A stretch of DNA of 64,000 bases from Plantago ovata (lineage: Eukaryota; Streptophyta; Magnoliopsida; Lamiales; Plantaginaceae): NCBI GenBank assembly GCA_028274465.1, contig CM051457.1, positions 95,665,982-95,729,981 on the forward strand, in the 5' to 3' direction. The notes under the pieces were generated by a model. The model was given only the letters and a program-made list of their open reading frames with translations, ran no database searches and was not told where the DNA came from. Shown in pieces: positions 9,244 to 20,477 of the stretch. A program made the translations under genes and the position numbers. Every line of letters starts with the position of its first letter. The stretch's first letter is position 1.

Positions 9244-10921
9244 TGTTGGTCCCTTTAAACAACAAGAAAAGACTAGAGGGGGGGGGGTGAATAGTCTTTT
9301 CAAACTTTTGTCGTTTAAAACTTTCTCAGCAAGTACTTATTACTTTTCAGTAATGAGGTTGCTGATACTTAACTTTCTCAGCAAGCGTAAGATACTTTAC
9401 AGTAGCTTGGTTTGCTGATACTTAAAATCAGAGAGCGGAAGTCTTTGAAACAATAAGTGCTTTTTCAGCAAGTAAAGAGTTTCAGCAAGTGAAGTGAGTG
9501 ACTGTGTACAAACAGATATAATTTGCTGAAAGCTAAATGCAGTAAGTAAATCACACAAACGCTTTTATAGTGGTATATGAGAGTGGCGTAATCTCTCAAC
9601 TAATCCACTTTGTCCTTTCTAGGACTAAATCCACTAAGATATGATTGAGGTTCCTTACAATCTCCTATCTAAAGCGATTCAACAGAAACCAAAGCACACT
9701 TGCTTTGTCTCCAACCTAAACTAGAGAACTTCAACCTTGTTCTCCACCAAACTTGGTACTTTTAATCAGCAAAACCTTGCTCGATTAAGTTCCCCCTGAA
9801 TATCACGCCTGAAAGGGTGTATTTTCAGTTAGAGAGTTTTGGGGTGAGATGACTTAATTATAACTTATTCAGTTACAACAAGTAATCTAAGAAACACAAC
9901 TTGGAATACTTTGCAGTAAACAAGTTTGATTGTTTCTGGTGTCAAGACTTGTTCTTGTTCGAAAGAAAGAACACTTAACTAATTTCTTAGCTGAGTTTGT
10001 TCTATTTCTTCACAAGTAGCTTTTTCAAGCTTTAAGTCTTGGAACGGATCAATGGCAGTAAGAGTGTTTGAAGGTTTGTGAGTTTTTAAGCACAAGTGAG
10101 AGTTTGATCACGTTGTTGACACACTTCAACTCTTTGCCGGATGACCTCTATTTATAGTGCAAGTAAGGAGCCGTTTGAATTTCAAATCCTAAGGCTTTTG
10201 TTCCTTAACATGTCACTATCTTGCTTTTGTACTTTCAGCAGCAACCTTTGTTTGTCTTCTAGTCTTCATGTCCTTCGCGTGTAAGCTTTGCATTAAATGC
10301 ACATTTGAATAGAATTCAAACAGTAACATTGGAGCGCAAAATCACGTACATTCAGCAAGAGGTCACATATGTTCATCAGCAAGTGTTCATTCTCAGTTTC
10401 AGCAAGCACAACCTACTCTGTCTTTCAGATTTTCACTTATGCAATGCTGTTGCTGAAAATTTCACTTTCTGAGCAACACGTGCCTTACCAGTCTTCAGCA
10501 ATCTTCAAGTCTTCAAGTCTTCAGATCTTCAAAAGTCTTCAAGATTCTGACCGGTTTCTTATTTGCTTCAATAATTTGTTTGTAATAAACAAAATACATC
10601 TTCAGCAAATGCTTCAATAGGTCATTTTCTTTTTAGAAAATAAGATTCATTAAAGCTAAGCATCAATAAGATATTTTCTTTTCATAAAATAAAATACATC
10701 ATACGCAATTGTGTCAATAAGATATTTTCTTCTCAGAAAATAAAATACGTCATACACAAAAGAAATAACTTATCTAACACCTATCTAAGTCAACAACAAA
10801 CGTTCCTCTTTTACAATGTCCTTAAAATTCTAAAAACCTATGGACCTTAAGAGTACTAGTTACTGGACTGTTCTTAATTTAGCATGGTTAATTGCTCATC
10901 AAAATTACAAGTTTCCTAACA
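9244..10921 (-). repeat. 5' LTR of SIRE-like copy 1
   Basis: On the plus strand it runs from TGTTGGTCCC to TTTCCTAACA, 1678 bp. It matches the LTR at 61184-62864 (1681 bp, opposite strand) almost base for base, which fixes both ends. A homopolymer of 10 G at 9278-9287 corresponds to 13 C in the other copy. The initiator-Met primer site follows within two or three bases. Confidence 0.93.
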
Positions 10922-11042
10922 TGCAATGCCGCAGAGGAGACTGCAAACCACCTCTTCGTCCTCTATCCTTCTTCGCGAGAGATCTGGGCTCAAAGACCGT
11001 TCATCTTCACAGTCACCGGAGTTGTAGATATCTCCCATCGGT
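10922..11042 (+). pseudogene. LINE reverse-transcriptase C-terminal zinc-finger (zf-RVT) fragment
   Basis: The frame beginning TGC AAT GCC GCA reads CNAAEETANHLFVLYPSSREIW. This is the pattern of the zinc-binding region after plant LINE reverse transcriptases (CxxC...HLF..CPFSREIW), with the last Cys changed to Tyr. The SIRE-like LTR inserted directly before the preserved Cys, so the upstream RT would be in the unseen flank beyond copy 1. The frame ends soon after ISHR. The remnant is old. Confidence 0.5.
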
Positions 11043-12589
11043 ATGTTGGATTACACTAATTATGCTTCAATATGATCTTATTATATGCTATATATGTATT
11101 AGATGTCATCAGTCAATTTAATCTGAAACCCGGAAAATTCAACATTTTCCATAGGTATGTAGTATGTTGAATTACACTCTTTATGTAAATTGTTTGCATA
11201 AAGAGATTTTTGGTTAATAAATTTATAGCTTTCGCAACTTTGCTTCATGTGAATTAGTTGAATGATGATTACCGAGAATTATCGCCCTTACATCGTGACT
11301 TGTTTCTTCCTTGCATCATCATTGCATAATCGTGGTATTCTCCCAACAAGTACATCCAAAACCATCCAAAGGTAGCACAAGCTTTTATTGTAGTTGATTT
11401 TTACTGTCTGGTGAATGGCATTAAGGTGAATTGTAGTTCGGTTTGATAAACTATGCAAAAATATTTAGGTTGCTCGAAATTGGAAATAAGAAATTGTTGA
11501 TTTTGATCATTATGATATCTTTATCTGTCATATATAAGTATTGCGCTTGTGCAAGGGACTTCTTTACTCTTGAGTTGATTTTGCTGTCGGGTGAGTGGAA
11601 GGGAGCTGGATTCTTATTTAGTTTGATAGAAAATGTAATTGCTTAGTTATGGACATGACAAATATGGTGACTTGTATCATTAGGATATCTTGAGTTGTGA
11701 TGTTAGTGTTGCATATATAGTGAAATTACATGTAGTGGTCGAACTTTTTTTTGTATTCAGAAAGATGATCAGTGGTTGATGATTCTTTTGTTTCCATACC
11801 TGCTCCGAAAACTAAAGCATTATTATGTTCTTTGCTACGTACATTCAATGGACCTTCTGATATCATCACTTGGTGATCCTCCATTGGCCTCCTTTACCCT
11901 CCTTGACCTTGTTTATCTCTTCCTTCACTTGTAACTCGAAAGCATCTCAATTCCCTTTCATACAGTTCTATCATGGATCCCACCATTTTGTAATTCTTCT
12001 TCTTCTTAACCTTCTGCCCATTGATTTCTAAACCGAGTACTCTTGTTTCAAATACTTTCTCACCAGTTCCACCTTTAACTATTTTCCTCTCTTGTTTCCT
12101 TTCTCTTGCCTGAGATTGATTCTTTTCCCATTTCTATTGTTCATTCGGTTCTTCTTCAATCACTTGACCTTTATTACTATCTTTCCAATGTCTTTGCTTC
12201 TACCATTGAAGACTTAATCAGCCTTTACTCTCCTTTTGGATTCTTCTCATTATCTCCTTGATATCTCCATGGTCCATTGATTCAAATGTATAGTCACACA
12301 TTGACTTTGTTTCTTATCAATGGTCATGTTAAATGACTAGGCTATTATATTTCTATCATCTCACATGTTTGTCACCTTCTATTCAAATCATTACTCATGT
12401 TCTAGTTATTGATAAGCAATCATTCTGTTGTTGTATCTTTGTGATCTGTTTGACTTACCTGATTTGAGTTCAGGTTCTGTTTATCTTAAACCATTTGTAT
12501 ATCGCGTTGCAATATTGTTCTCTTTCCAAAGATGATACAGAACATTATGAATTATGAACACTATCAGTTATCTATTAACTATTTGTGAA
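11043..12589. other. Unassigned AT-rich stretch
   Basis: I see no intact gene. A phrase GGTATGTtgGAATTACACT recurs at about 11040 and 11152. On the minus strand, 12200-11880 reads as a lysine-rich peptide (KVFETRVLGLEINGQKVKKK, then a further coding-like 20 residues) with at least one stop. It could be a decayed gene or gag, but I do not recognise the family. Confidence 0.4.
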
Positions 12590-13397
12590 TCAGGCCCAGG
12601 CTGTCGTGGGTGGCTACCGGGCGGGACGGACCGACGGTTAAGGTCATCTTCAGCAAATCTTCCCCAGACTCTGGATACAACCGGTGGTTGGAGTATTCAG
12701 TGATCTGGTATGGCATGAACCTCGGCATGCTTGTTTTTGTTCTTTTACGAGGTCGCGCCTCGATGGAGTTATAAGGTTGTCATTTTATACGGGAGTTTTA
12801 TGGTTGGTATTTGATATTCAAGCTCGTATCATCATCTTATTTCATTGAAAGTTCATCATTGTATTTCCTTCGTGCAATTCATTTCATATTCATTGTTCAA
12901 TGTTGTCCTCTCTCATACCTTACTAAGTCATCAAAGACTTACTTCTTTCCTTTGTTCTGTCCATATTTCGTCAGGTGTACTCTTTTAGGTGATTGACATT
13001 CTCTTTAAGAGGAACTCAGGATAATTGTTTGATGCCCAACTTTATGGAGATCAATCTCTTCTTTGATAACATCGAGGATTGATGGGCCCACATCTAGGTT
13101 AAAAGAATGTCATTCTATTCTGTTAAGCAGCATGTCTTTTAAAATTATGGGTTTTTATTTTGGTCAGTCCCGTAACTTTCTGACAGAGTTGAGATGGCTC
13201 TGGAAAGAAGGTTGCAGGCGGGTGATGTCGAGTTAGGGAGCAGGATGCTTCCTGGCGGGACGTCACATGTGGTATCAGAGCTCTAGGTGATTGTACATTG
13301 TATTTTGGATTTAGTGCTCTGAGAGCCATATCAAAGTTTCATTGATAGAGCCATGCTTAAGGAATATCTTATGTTGTTATGTGATGGTCTTAAGGAC
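12590..13397 (+). mobile_element. 5' remnant of a chromovirus-type Gypsy element
   Basis: GGCGGGACGTCACA followed by TGTGGTATCAGAGCTCTAGG at about 13254-13287 is the typical junction between the 5' LTR and the initiator-Met primer site of plant chromoviruses. About 110 bp of leader follow before the next element begins at 13398. The LTR's left end was not found, so the left limit is approximate, and no gag or pol of this element is in the window. It is the oldest layer of the nest. Confidence 0.5.
13270..13287 (+). other. Primer binding site (initiator tRNA-Met type) of the chromovirus remnant
   Basis: TGGTATCAGAGCTCTAGG follows an LTR-like ...GACGTCACA end. The first 12 bases are the standard initiator-Met primer site. 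Confidence 0.6.
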
Positions 13398-14257
13398 TGT
13401 TGGTGTTAAAATATGTCCAGTCCGCATGTACGAACTGGAGCGGTCTAAGAGCGCAATGAAGCTTCAAGGGCCGTCCCTCTAAGGGCGCGACCACACCTAA
13501 GTATGTCACTTAAGTATGGCTAGACCAACATACGGTCCGACCACTACTGTGAGGCCGACCCTCAAGATGAACTCACTACAAGGACAAGGCGGATCTGCGG
13601 CGCGAGGAGCACCTAGGGCTCGACCACCATACATGGTAGGATCGAGGACCTTACATCAAGGTACCATCCTCTTAAGGAGAACAGGCAGAGCACTACTCGG
13701 ACTATGAGAGACATAAGGAAGGCACGGGGACCCAGGCCGACCACCCCTGGTCGGTCCTTAGGGGGGCCCGCCTTCTAGAATCTTCCATAAGACCCGAAAA
13801 GTCAATAATGCCCTCCTAACCCTAGTCCAGGTGTTTGGGTCAAAGCCCATGGACCTCCTTAATGGGCTTGGGCCAAAGGAGGCCTCTATCTCAGCTGGAC
13901 ACTTGTCACGATCCTATATAAAGTGACAATAAAATACTACAAGTATATAAGGGGACTCATTCATTATCCCTAGGTAAGCAATAATAGCTATCACCTACTA
14001 CTCACCTACTCACAATATTTCTCTCACTAAAGGAAGTCTTCAACTCCCTACACGTAAAGTTGAAACTCCGTTATGATATTCTACAGACCGGGTAAGAGAC
14101 ACTAACCCCTCCCCCCCCTCCAGTCTCTTTCAGGTGCGAGGATGCTACATGAAGAATACCCGCTATTATCAGAGGAAGACTACACAAAGAGGATCTAAGT
14201 AGTTTTCTGTGACGCTTTGGTACGAACTTAAGAGGAAGCACGAATTACCCTTCAACA
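13398..14257 (+). repeat. 5' LTR of the Tat-type Gypsy (plus)
   Basis: It runs from TGTTGGTGTTAAAA to CCTTCAACA (terminal inverted repeat TGTTG/CAACA), about 860 bp. A TATA box (CCTATATAAAG) is at about 13913, and a C-rich run is at 14107-14121. The left end is chosen from the inverted repeat because no second LTR is available for comparison; a start at 13404 is possible. Confidence 0.7.
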
Positions 14258-14259
14258 TT

Positions 14260-14277
14260 TGGCGCCGTCTGTGGGAA
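14260..14277 (+). other. Primer binding site of the Tat-type Gypsy (plus)
   Basis: TGGCGCCGTCTGTGGGAA lies two bases after the LTR. The same motif, inverted, adjoins the LTR of the minus-strand Tat element at 35933-35950. TGGCGCC primer sites followed by GTCTGTGGGA are typical of Tat/Ogre-like Gypsy elements. Confidence 0.75.
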
Positions 14278-14345
14278 TCTGATCGAGAGGTCATTCCTAG
14301 CCCTACTGGTCGAGCCAATACATTCTCCTCGAGACGCTTCTCGAG

Positions 14346-16689
14346 ATGCCTCCCAGAAGAAGCAATCGAATTGCTAATGCAGCACCGAGAAACCCTCCTC
14401 GCCCAAGGGGCCGTCCCCTTTAAATGGTCGAGGAGGAGGAAGGGCAGCTGCTTCAAGGGCACCTAGAAATAATAATGTTGAGAGGAATCAAGATATAATG
14501 GAGGGGGCATTCACCAATGTCACGGGCTCCCAAGAAGAAAGATCGGGAGAGAATAATCCCCAAGGCTTCCCAGCTGGAAGTGCTTATGGAGCATTAAGAG
14601 TCACAAACAATGTCGCACCAAGAGGACACCCTCCGCATGTAGCAGTGAATCCTCCTTAGCCAGCTGCATTGAACTTCACCCTTCCTAACGGACGAGTAGT
14701 CCGACCATCAGACTTTGGGATGGGCGAAGCTCAATACAACTTGTTCCTTCTCACTTTGCAAGGATACGTAGGAGATATGAGGTTGCCAGGGTTGAGGCGG
14801 AACCACAAGCCCGAGGAGTACAACAAGCCCAAGCACATGAGCAACCTCGTGATAATTTTGTTGCGCCTCGTCAATCCCAACCAAGAGCACCTCTAGTCCA
14901 AGATGAAGCACACTCAAGAGCCAACACAAGGCCGATCCAATCTAGACTTGGACCTTCAAGAGTTCAATCTAGGTTAGGACCACAAGGTGCTCCTGATGAT
15001 TTAAAAGATCTAATTGACAGGAGGATACGTGCATCAATGCAAAATGTAGCTCCTCAAGAAAACCAAGCTCAGGTGGTCGCTACACCACCCACTCTCCCAA
15101 ACCAAGTCACGTCCAACCAAGTAACTCCTTAGAATCAACCCGAGGCAGTAGAAGAGAACAACGCTTTGAGAACCGTAGCAGATGTAACCCCCTTGATTGG
15201 GATCGACCCAATCACGGGGAGGAAGCTCACTTTGGAAGAACTCAATGCAAGGAAGACCGCACTCGATGCTCAGATAGAAACCCTATGAGGGGACGTGCAA
15301 GAAAAAGAGCAAGACCAAGATCCAAGTCCGTTGTGCGACGAGATAAGGAGTCATCAAGCAAAAATTGAGAGAGGCTTCCCTACTTTCGAAAGCTACGATG
15401 GAACAAGTTGTCTAAAGGACTACTTGGTGAGATTTGGTACCAAAATGGATGCATATGTCCATGATTCAAAGACCAAAGCACTACTCTTCCCGGCTAACCT
15501 TTCAGAAGAAGCCATGAAATGGTGGTCGCGCCTTCCTCAGCGCTCGATCAAATCCTATAGAGAGCTCTGCAAAGAATTCTCTAAGCGATTCAAGAAGGTC
15601 ATGAACACCAAGAGAAGAGTGAGATACTTAGCTGAAATTTTTCAGAAGAACCCGAAGAATAATGAAGATCTGAGAGATTTCCTCAACCGTTTTCATGAGA
15701 CAACCCTCCAAGTTGAAGACCACTCGATCAATGAAAGGAAGGAATACTTGTATGGTAACACTACCAATGTCAAGTTCCAAGAGGTGCTCTCAGCATCATG
15801 TGTCGAGAGTGAAGCTCAACTGGCAAAAGTTTGCAAGGATTTCCTCGAAGCGGAAGAATTATGAAAAACAGTCACCGTGAGAACCAACCCCCCCAAGGAA
15901 AAAGGGAAAGAAAAAGAAAGGGAGAAGGAATACCCTCCAAGGCAACAAAATCCAGGAAAGCAAAGAAGGGATCAAAAGCATGGTTTGATCAAGGAGGGTC
16001 CCTCAAGAAACGAGTTTCGAGACAAGAGGACTCCTCCGAGGAGGTCTCCTCCAAGGAGGTATAGAAACTACAGAGACTTAAATATGCCAAGATCCAACAT
16101 CTTGAACTATATAGTCTCGAGGAAGCTAGACATCTCATGGCCACCTCCAATCCAAGAGAATCAAAAGAACAAAAGTTCTGAGAAATTTTGCCAATTTCAC
16201 AAAGGAAAGGGGCATACTTTTGATGAGTGCGTCGAGCTCAAGAACAAAATTGAGAGGATGATACGCAATGGACAGTTTGTCAACTATATTCGGAAGGAAG
16301 AACCTCTAGCAATCCTCCCTCCATCACCACAAGCGGGGATCGAGCACCACCCCCAAGGGAACCCTCATTACGACGATATTCATAATTCAACAATTATGAG
16401 AATCGTCCCGTGAATGGAAGCATCCATACTCTTACGATCGCAGGAGGACCCGCGGGAGGCAACACTCGAAATCAGAGGGAGATCATAACTGATAATCTCA
16501 AGATTAGAGATGTGAAGTATGCCCAAGTTGCACAACCAGGAACCAACATGATCTCTTTTGATAATAGTGAACTCCCTCTAAGGCACGCCGGAGGAGGAAG
16601 CATTTACGACCCATGTATCCCGCTAGTGTTATCCCTTGATGTAAAGTCTTACAACTTGGGAAGGATCCTCGTCGACACCGGATGTTCGA
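14346..16689 (+). pseudogene. gag: Gypsy gag and start of protease, Tat-type (plus)
   Basis: The probable start is ATG at 14346 (MPPRRSNRIANAAP), soon broken by TAA. From about 15000 to 16411 one frame is nearly continuous. It has a capsid core (GFPTFESYDGTSCLKDYLVRF, AMKWWSRLP, FKKVMNTKRRVRYL), a basic linker, and a zinc finger of the form CQFHKGKGHTFDEC at about 16190. That frame is interrupted by TAG at 15130 and TGA at 15286 and 15862, all explained by C-to-T changes of CAG or CGA. After a frameshift near 16390 the protease begins (LGRILVDTGCS at about 16655-16690) and is cut by Athila element A. Some gag length is lost to frameshifts near 14400-14900. Confidence 0.8.
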
Positions 16690-17258
16690 TGATGAATGTG
16701 TATTTTACACTTTCATTTGAGTCTTTTTCACCTATTTTAGCTATCCTCTATGTTAACTTAGCTATATTTTAGTGCATTTTATTAGAATAGTGTCACGTTT
16801 CCCTTTAGTTTTTATTTTACAGGTTTTGGTTGAAAAACGAGGTTTTCCGGGCAATTATATTGAAGTAGACAAGGAATTGGTGTTCCAGAAGCCTATTTGG
16901 AGTATCTGAAAGATTCCGGATAGGATTTGAAGTCTAGGGGTCGAATCTGGAGGTTAGAAGGCCACTAGAAGTCAAAAACCGAGTCCGAAAAGGGGAATAA
17001 ATCCAAAAACGCGTCGAAAACGCGTAACTAGCCGAGTTTTACTCCCGGGCGAATCGCCGGGATGTGGGGCGAGTCGCCCCACACCAGGCGAATCGCCCGG
17101 TGTGTGGGGCCCTTCGCCCCACACAATTCGTAGCCTATATATAGTTGCTCAGTTTTTCTCCGTTTTTCATACTTTTCCAGACCTTTTCTCTCACCTTTCT
17201 CTGTAGTTTTAGGTAGGAATTCCCAGAGCCTGTTCCGGGGGTTCATAGCTTAGTAGAT
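16690..17258 (+). repeat. 5' LTR of element A, first part
   Basis: It begins TGATGAATGTG and contains four GC-rich palindromic units at 17040-17128 and the TATA box CCTATATATAG at about 17132. It is cut by element B after TAGAT (17254-17258), the left copy of B's target duplication. Confidence 0.92.
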
Positions 17259-18551
17259 TGATGAATGTGTATTTTACACTTTCATTCGAGTCTTTTTCAC
17301 CTATTTTAGCTATCATCTATGTTAATTTAACTATATTTTAGTGCATTTTATTAGAATAGTGTCACGTTTCCCTTTAGATTTTATTTTACAGGTTTTGGTT
17401 GAAAATCGAGGATTTCCGGGCAATTATATTGAAGTTGACAAGGAATTGGTGTTCCAGATGCCTATTTGGAGTATCTGAAGGTTTCTGGATAGGATTTGGA
17501 GTCTAGGGGTCGAAACTGGAGGTTAGAAGGCCACTAGAAGTCAGAAACCGAGTCCGAAAAGGGGAAGAAATCCAAAAACGCGTCGAAAACGCGGAATTCC
17601 GCGAAAAACTCTCCGGGACGAACCGCCCCACACCGGGCGAACCGCCCGGTGTGTGGGGCGAACCGCCCCACAGTAATTCGAAGCCTATATATAGTTGCTC
17701 AGTTTTCTCCGAAAATCATACTTTTCTAGACCTACTTTCTCACCTTTCTCTGTAGTTTTAGGTAGGAACTTCCCAGAGCCTGTTCTGGGGGTTCGTAGCT
17801 TAGGGGACTCTTTTTCATAGCAGTTTGGAGCTCGTAGGATCGCAATTCTCCGGAGATTGACAACCTTCGGTAACTTTGTATCTTACAGTTTATTCTACTT
17901 ATTTTTATATTCTTTCAACATGTTTTCTTCTATGATTTCTGTTGATTGCATGCCTATTATGAGTAGCTAAACTTATCTTTGGTGGTAGTACGTGAATTCT
18001 TAGCGAAGGGAAGATAGTCATGCTAATGGCTATATCGCGCATAATACTCCGTGTTATTGCTTTATTTCGTTGATCAGGCACATCCTAAATTCTCGTATAT
18101 TGTATTAATTATTATGCACAATTGGACCCTCGTCGACTTGTTCGCGAGTTTATCTTCGTAGTGTTGAATAATTACGGAACACAATAGGACAATAGTGCTT
18201 GACTTGTCAGAATCGTTATCTTCGTAGTGCTTAATAATTGCAACAGGACATTAGATTGATTCAAAGATCTCCATGCAAGACCGAGGAATTTACGCATGAT
18301 TATTGACCCGTTATGCTTTGAAGGATCATATTACCACCAATCTCCATTATCTGTTAGAAACCCCTTTGCTATTACGTCTGCTGTTTTTATATTTTCTAGT
18401 TAAATAGATAAAGCTAGTTATAGTCCTGAGAGAACGACACTCGAGTCATTCTACTGCTACACTACGGTTTTCGTTGTAGTTGTGGATTGCCTTTGGCTAA
18501 ATAACAAATTTATTTGACTGAACCGGAACCCGACAAAACCCGCGTTCATCA
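17259..18551 (+). repeat. 5' LTR of element B
   Basis: 1293 bp, TGATGAATG...GCGTTCATCA. It contains three GC-rich palindromic units at 17605-17680 upstream of the TATA box CCTATATATAG (about 17688). It is about 40 bp longer than the 3' LTR of the same element because of these units. Confidence 0.93.
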
Positions 18552-18554
18552 AAT

Positions 18555-18572
18555 TTGCGCCGTTGCCGGGGA
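18555..18572 (+). other. Mutated tRNA-Asp-type primer site, element B
   Basis: TTGCGCCGTTGCCGGGGA differs at one base (TGG to TTG) from the tRNA-Asp-complementary TGGCGCCGTTGCCGGGGA expected in Athila elements. It lies three bases after the LTR. Confidence 0.75.
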
Positions 18573-18705
18573 CTATACTCCTTTTTTCTGTTTAATTTGT
18601 TTATATTTTCAGCATTCAATTCCTAGTTCTAGTAGTTTTAGTTTTCCTATTTAATCTCTCTCTGATACTCCTTTCCTAGCTTGTCACAGATATTCAGGTC
18701 TTGTG

Positions 18706-20477
18706 ATGGCTCGCCCACTTTTCAAATCATGGGTTCAACCCAACAAAGCAGTGATGAAAGGTCCGGCTATTGTTCTTTCTGCTGCAATCCGAGATTTGGA
18801 AATCAAAAGTTGCATGTACCAGCAACTCCCGAGGTTCTATGGGTTGGCTACGGAAGATGTTATGGGATACCTGAATGATATTGACGATTTTATCAACAAT
18901 CTTCCAAGTCCCGGAGCAGGGATAATGGACGATGAGCTAATGTTGAAGGTTTTTGCTATGGGGCTTGGTGATAAAGCCAAGGCATGGTTAGGCTCTCTGG
19001 AAGCCGGCTCACTAGACACCTGGGACAAGGTGTATTATGCTTTTATGGAGAAATACTTTCCTCACACATTGACTACCGCGCTTAAGGCGCAAATCACTGG
19101 ATTCAAACAGGACTATAATGAGACCATCTACACCGCTTTCGAGAGTTCAAGGACCTGATGCACAAGTGTCCACACCATGGTTTTGGGCTTCCTGATCTTG
19201 TCCAGCACTTCTACAATGGACTCACATATGAGAGTCAACAGGTGGTGGATTTCCAATGCCGTGGTACTATCTGGGAAGAGACCGCCGAGGATGTATGGGA
19301 GTGTTTCGAAAGGCTTGCTAAAGGATCTCAATCCAAGGATCCAAGAGCAATGGTTAGAAGGCGTGGACCTGAGGCCCCACCAAACCAGGAGATCCCAATG
19401 CATGAAGTGAATGGTGTGAGTGGCGATAGGTTCGAAGGTTTCGCCAATCAGATGAGGCAAGCTCTAAGTGGCCTAATCGGAACTTCTCTCTCCAACGAGG
19501 TATGTAGGGTGTGCAAGAATTATGGGCATGGGGCTCATATGTGTAGATCAGATCTAGCACGAGAAGATGTTCACTTGGGAAACCGTAGTAACCCTACTCC
19601 TAAGGACGAAGCATCTACATCCAAGTCAGCAACTCTCTTGGATAATTTACAGAAATTGGTGGATTTCACCCAAGTGTTTTTGAAGAGATACGAGGAGGAT
19701 TCGACAAAGATCAATGCTCGTCTGGATCAATTGGAAGCTAGAGCTAGTAGAGAGCAAGGGAAGTTACATATCAGCACTGAGGGGTCCATGTCGATCAACT
19801 TGGTGGGAGATCAACCAGTGGAAATCACCATTAAGCAAGTTGCTAAGTGCGAGTGTTACAAAGATGAAGAGCCTCCACTAGCCAAGGAAGAAGAGAAGGA
19901 CCTTGGTGCTGATGAGAGTGGAAAGAAGCAAGAGAATCCCGAGCCACTCCCTCAAAGTTTCGATGTTAAGGTCGGAATTGGCGAACTTGAAGATGTCCGT
20001 GCCACACTAGAAACGGGATCTTACTCCAACGTGCTCCCTTTGAATGTGTTTGAGAAGAGTAACCTTGGAGAACTATCTAACCATAGGGCTATTGTGCAAC
20101 TGGCGGATGGATCCTTTGTGAGACCCGAAGGCGTTGTGAAAAATGTGTTGGTCAAGATTGGTGAAGCATCTGTATACACCAATTTTGTAGTTATGCCGGC
20201 GTCTGCACCTGGGACGGGGGATGTCATTCTCTTGGGACGAACGTTCTTGACTAAGCTACGCTCCGTGATGGACATCTGCCAAAGAACTTGCACTATTGAA
20301 GTGGATGGCAAGCAACATGTGTTGCAAGCCATATCTGATCCACCTGATCTGCCTGATAATTCTTTCACTACTCACTACTGTGGTCTTGCAGCCTATATTC
20401 TTTCTTATTCACAGGTTCGTGGCATGGAGAGGAGATCGATGAAGGGGAAGTCTAGTACCCGCAGAAAGAAGAGATAG
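18706..20477 (+). pseudogene. gag: Athila-type gag-protease gene of element B, one frameshift
   Basis: The ATG at 18706 gives MARPLFKSWVQPNKAVM. Compared with element A the first 57 or so residues are missing. The capsid region (FYGLATEDVMGYLNDIDDFI, DKAKAWLGSLEAGSLDTWD, FMEKYFPHTLT) is frameshifted at about 19145 by a one-base loss and continues in the frame 19158-20477. A CCHC knuckle, CRVCKNYGHGAHMC, is at about 19500. The protease-like region near 20000 (VRATLETGSYSNVL) has Glu where the catalytic Asp is expected; element A keeps DTG. The ORF ends in a basic tail (STRRKKR). Nothing recognisable as RT follows. Confidence 0.85.

Larger units (their letters stand above)
1..10921 (-). mobile_element. 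SIRE-like Ty1/Copia LTR retrotransposon, copy 1 (3' end outside window)
   Basis: Reading on the minus strand, the order is 5' LTR, initiator-Met primer site, gag with a zinc knuckle, protease, integrase, RT, RNase H, a non-coding hairpin region and an extra 3' ORF. This order (integrase before RT) is Copia. The RNase H motif DRKSTSGTCQFLG, the long LTR with a G-run near its 3' end, and an ORF after pol fit the SIRE (Maximus) lineage. No 3' LTR is present before position 1, so the element is more than 10.9 kb. It inserted into an old LINE fragment: the base after the LTR starts TGCAA at 10922, which would be one copy of the target duplication. A second copy lies in opposite orientation at 61184. 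Pol has several frameshifts, so this copy is not autonomous. Confidence 0.9.

Noticed and set aside
9278..9287. Poly-G run (also poly-C at 62818 and a G15 run at 26351) as possible G-quadruplex
   Set aside because: These are single homopolymers at variable length between copies; slippage or base-calling is the simpler explanation.
10921..10930. Both SIRE-like LTRs lie beside TGCAATGC, which looked like a target-site preference
   Set aside because: The distance and side relative to the LTR end differ (0 bp on one, 3 bp on the other), and two cases are too few.
11880..12200. Minus-strand lysine-rich coding-like stretch as a gene
   Set aside because: It contains a stop, has no start or recognisable family, and is flanked by old transposon remnants.
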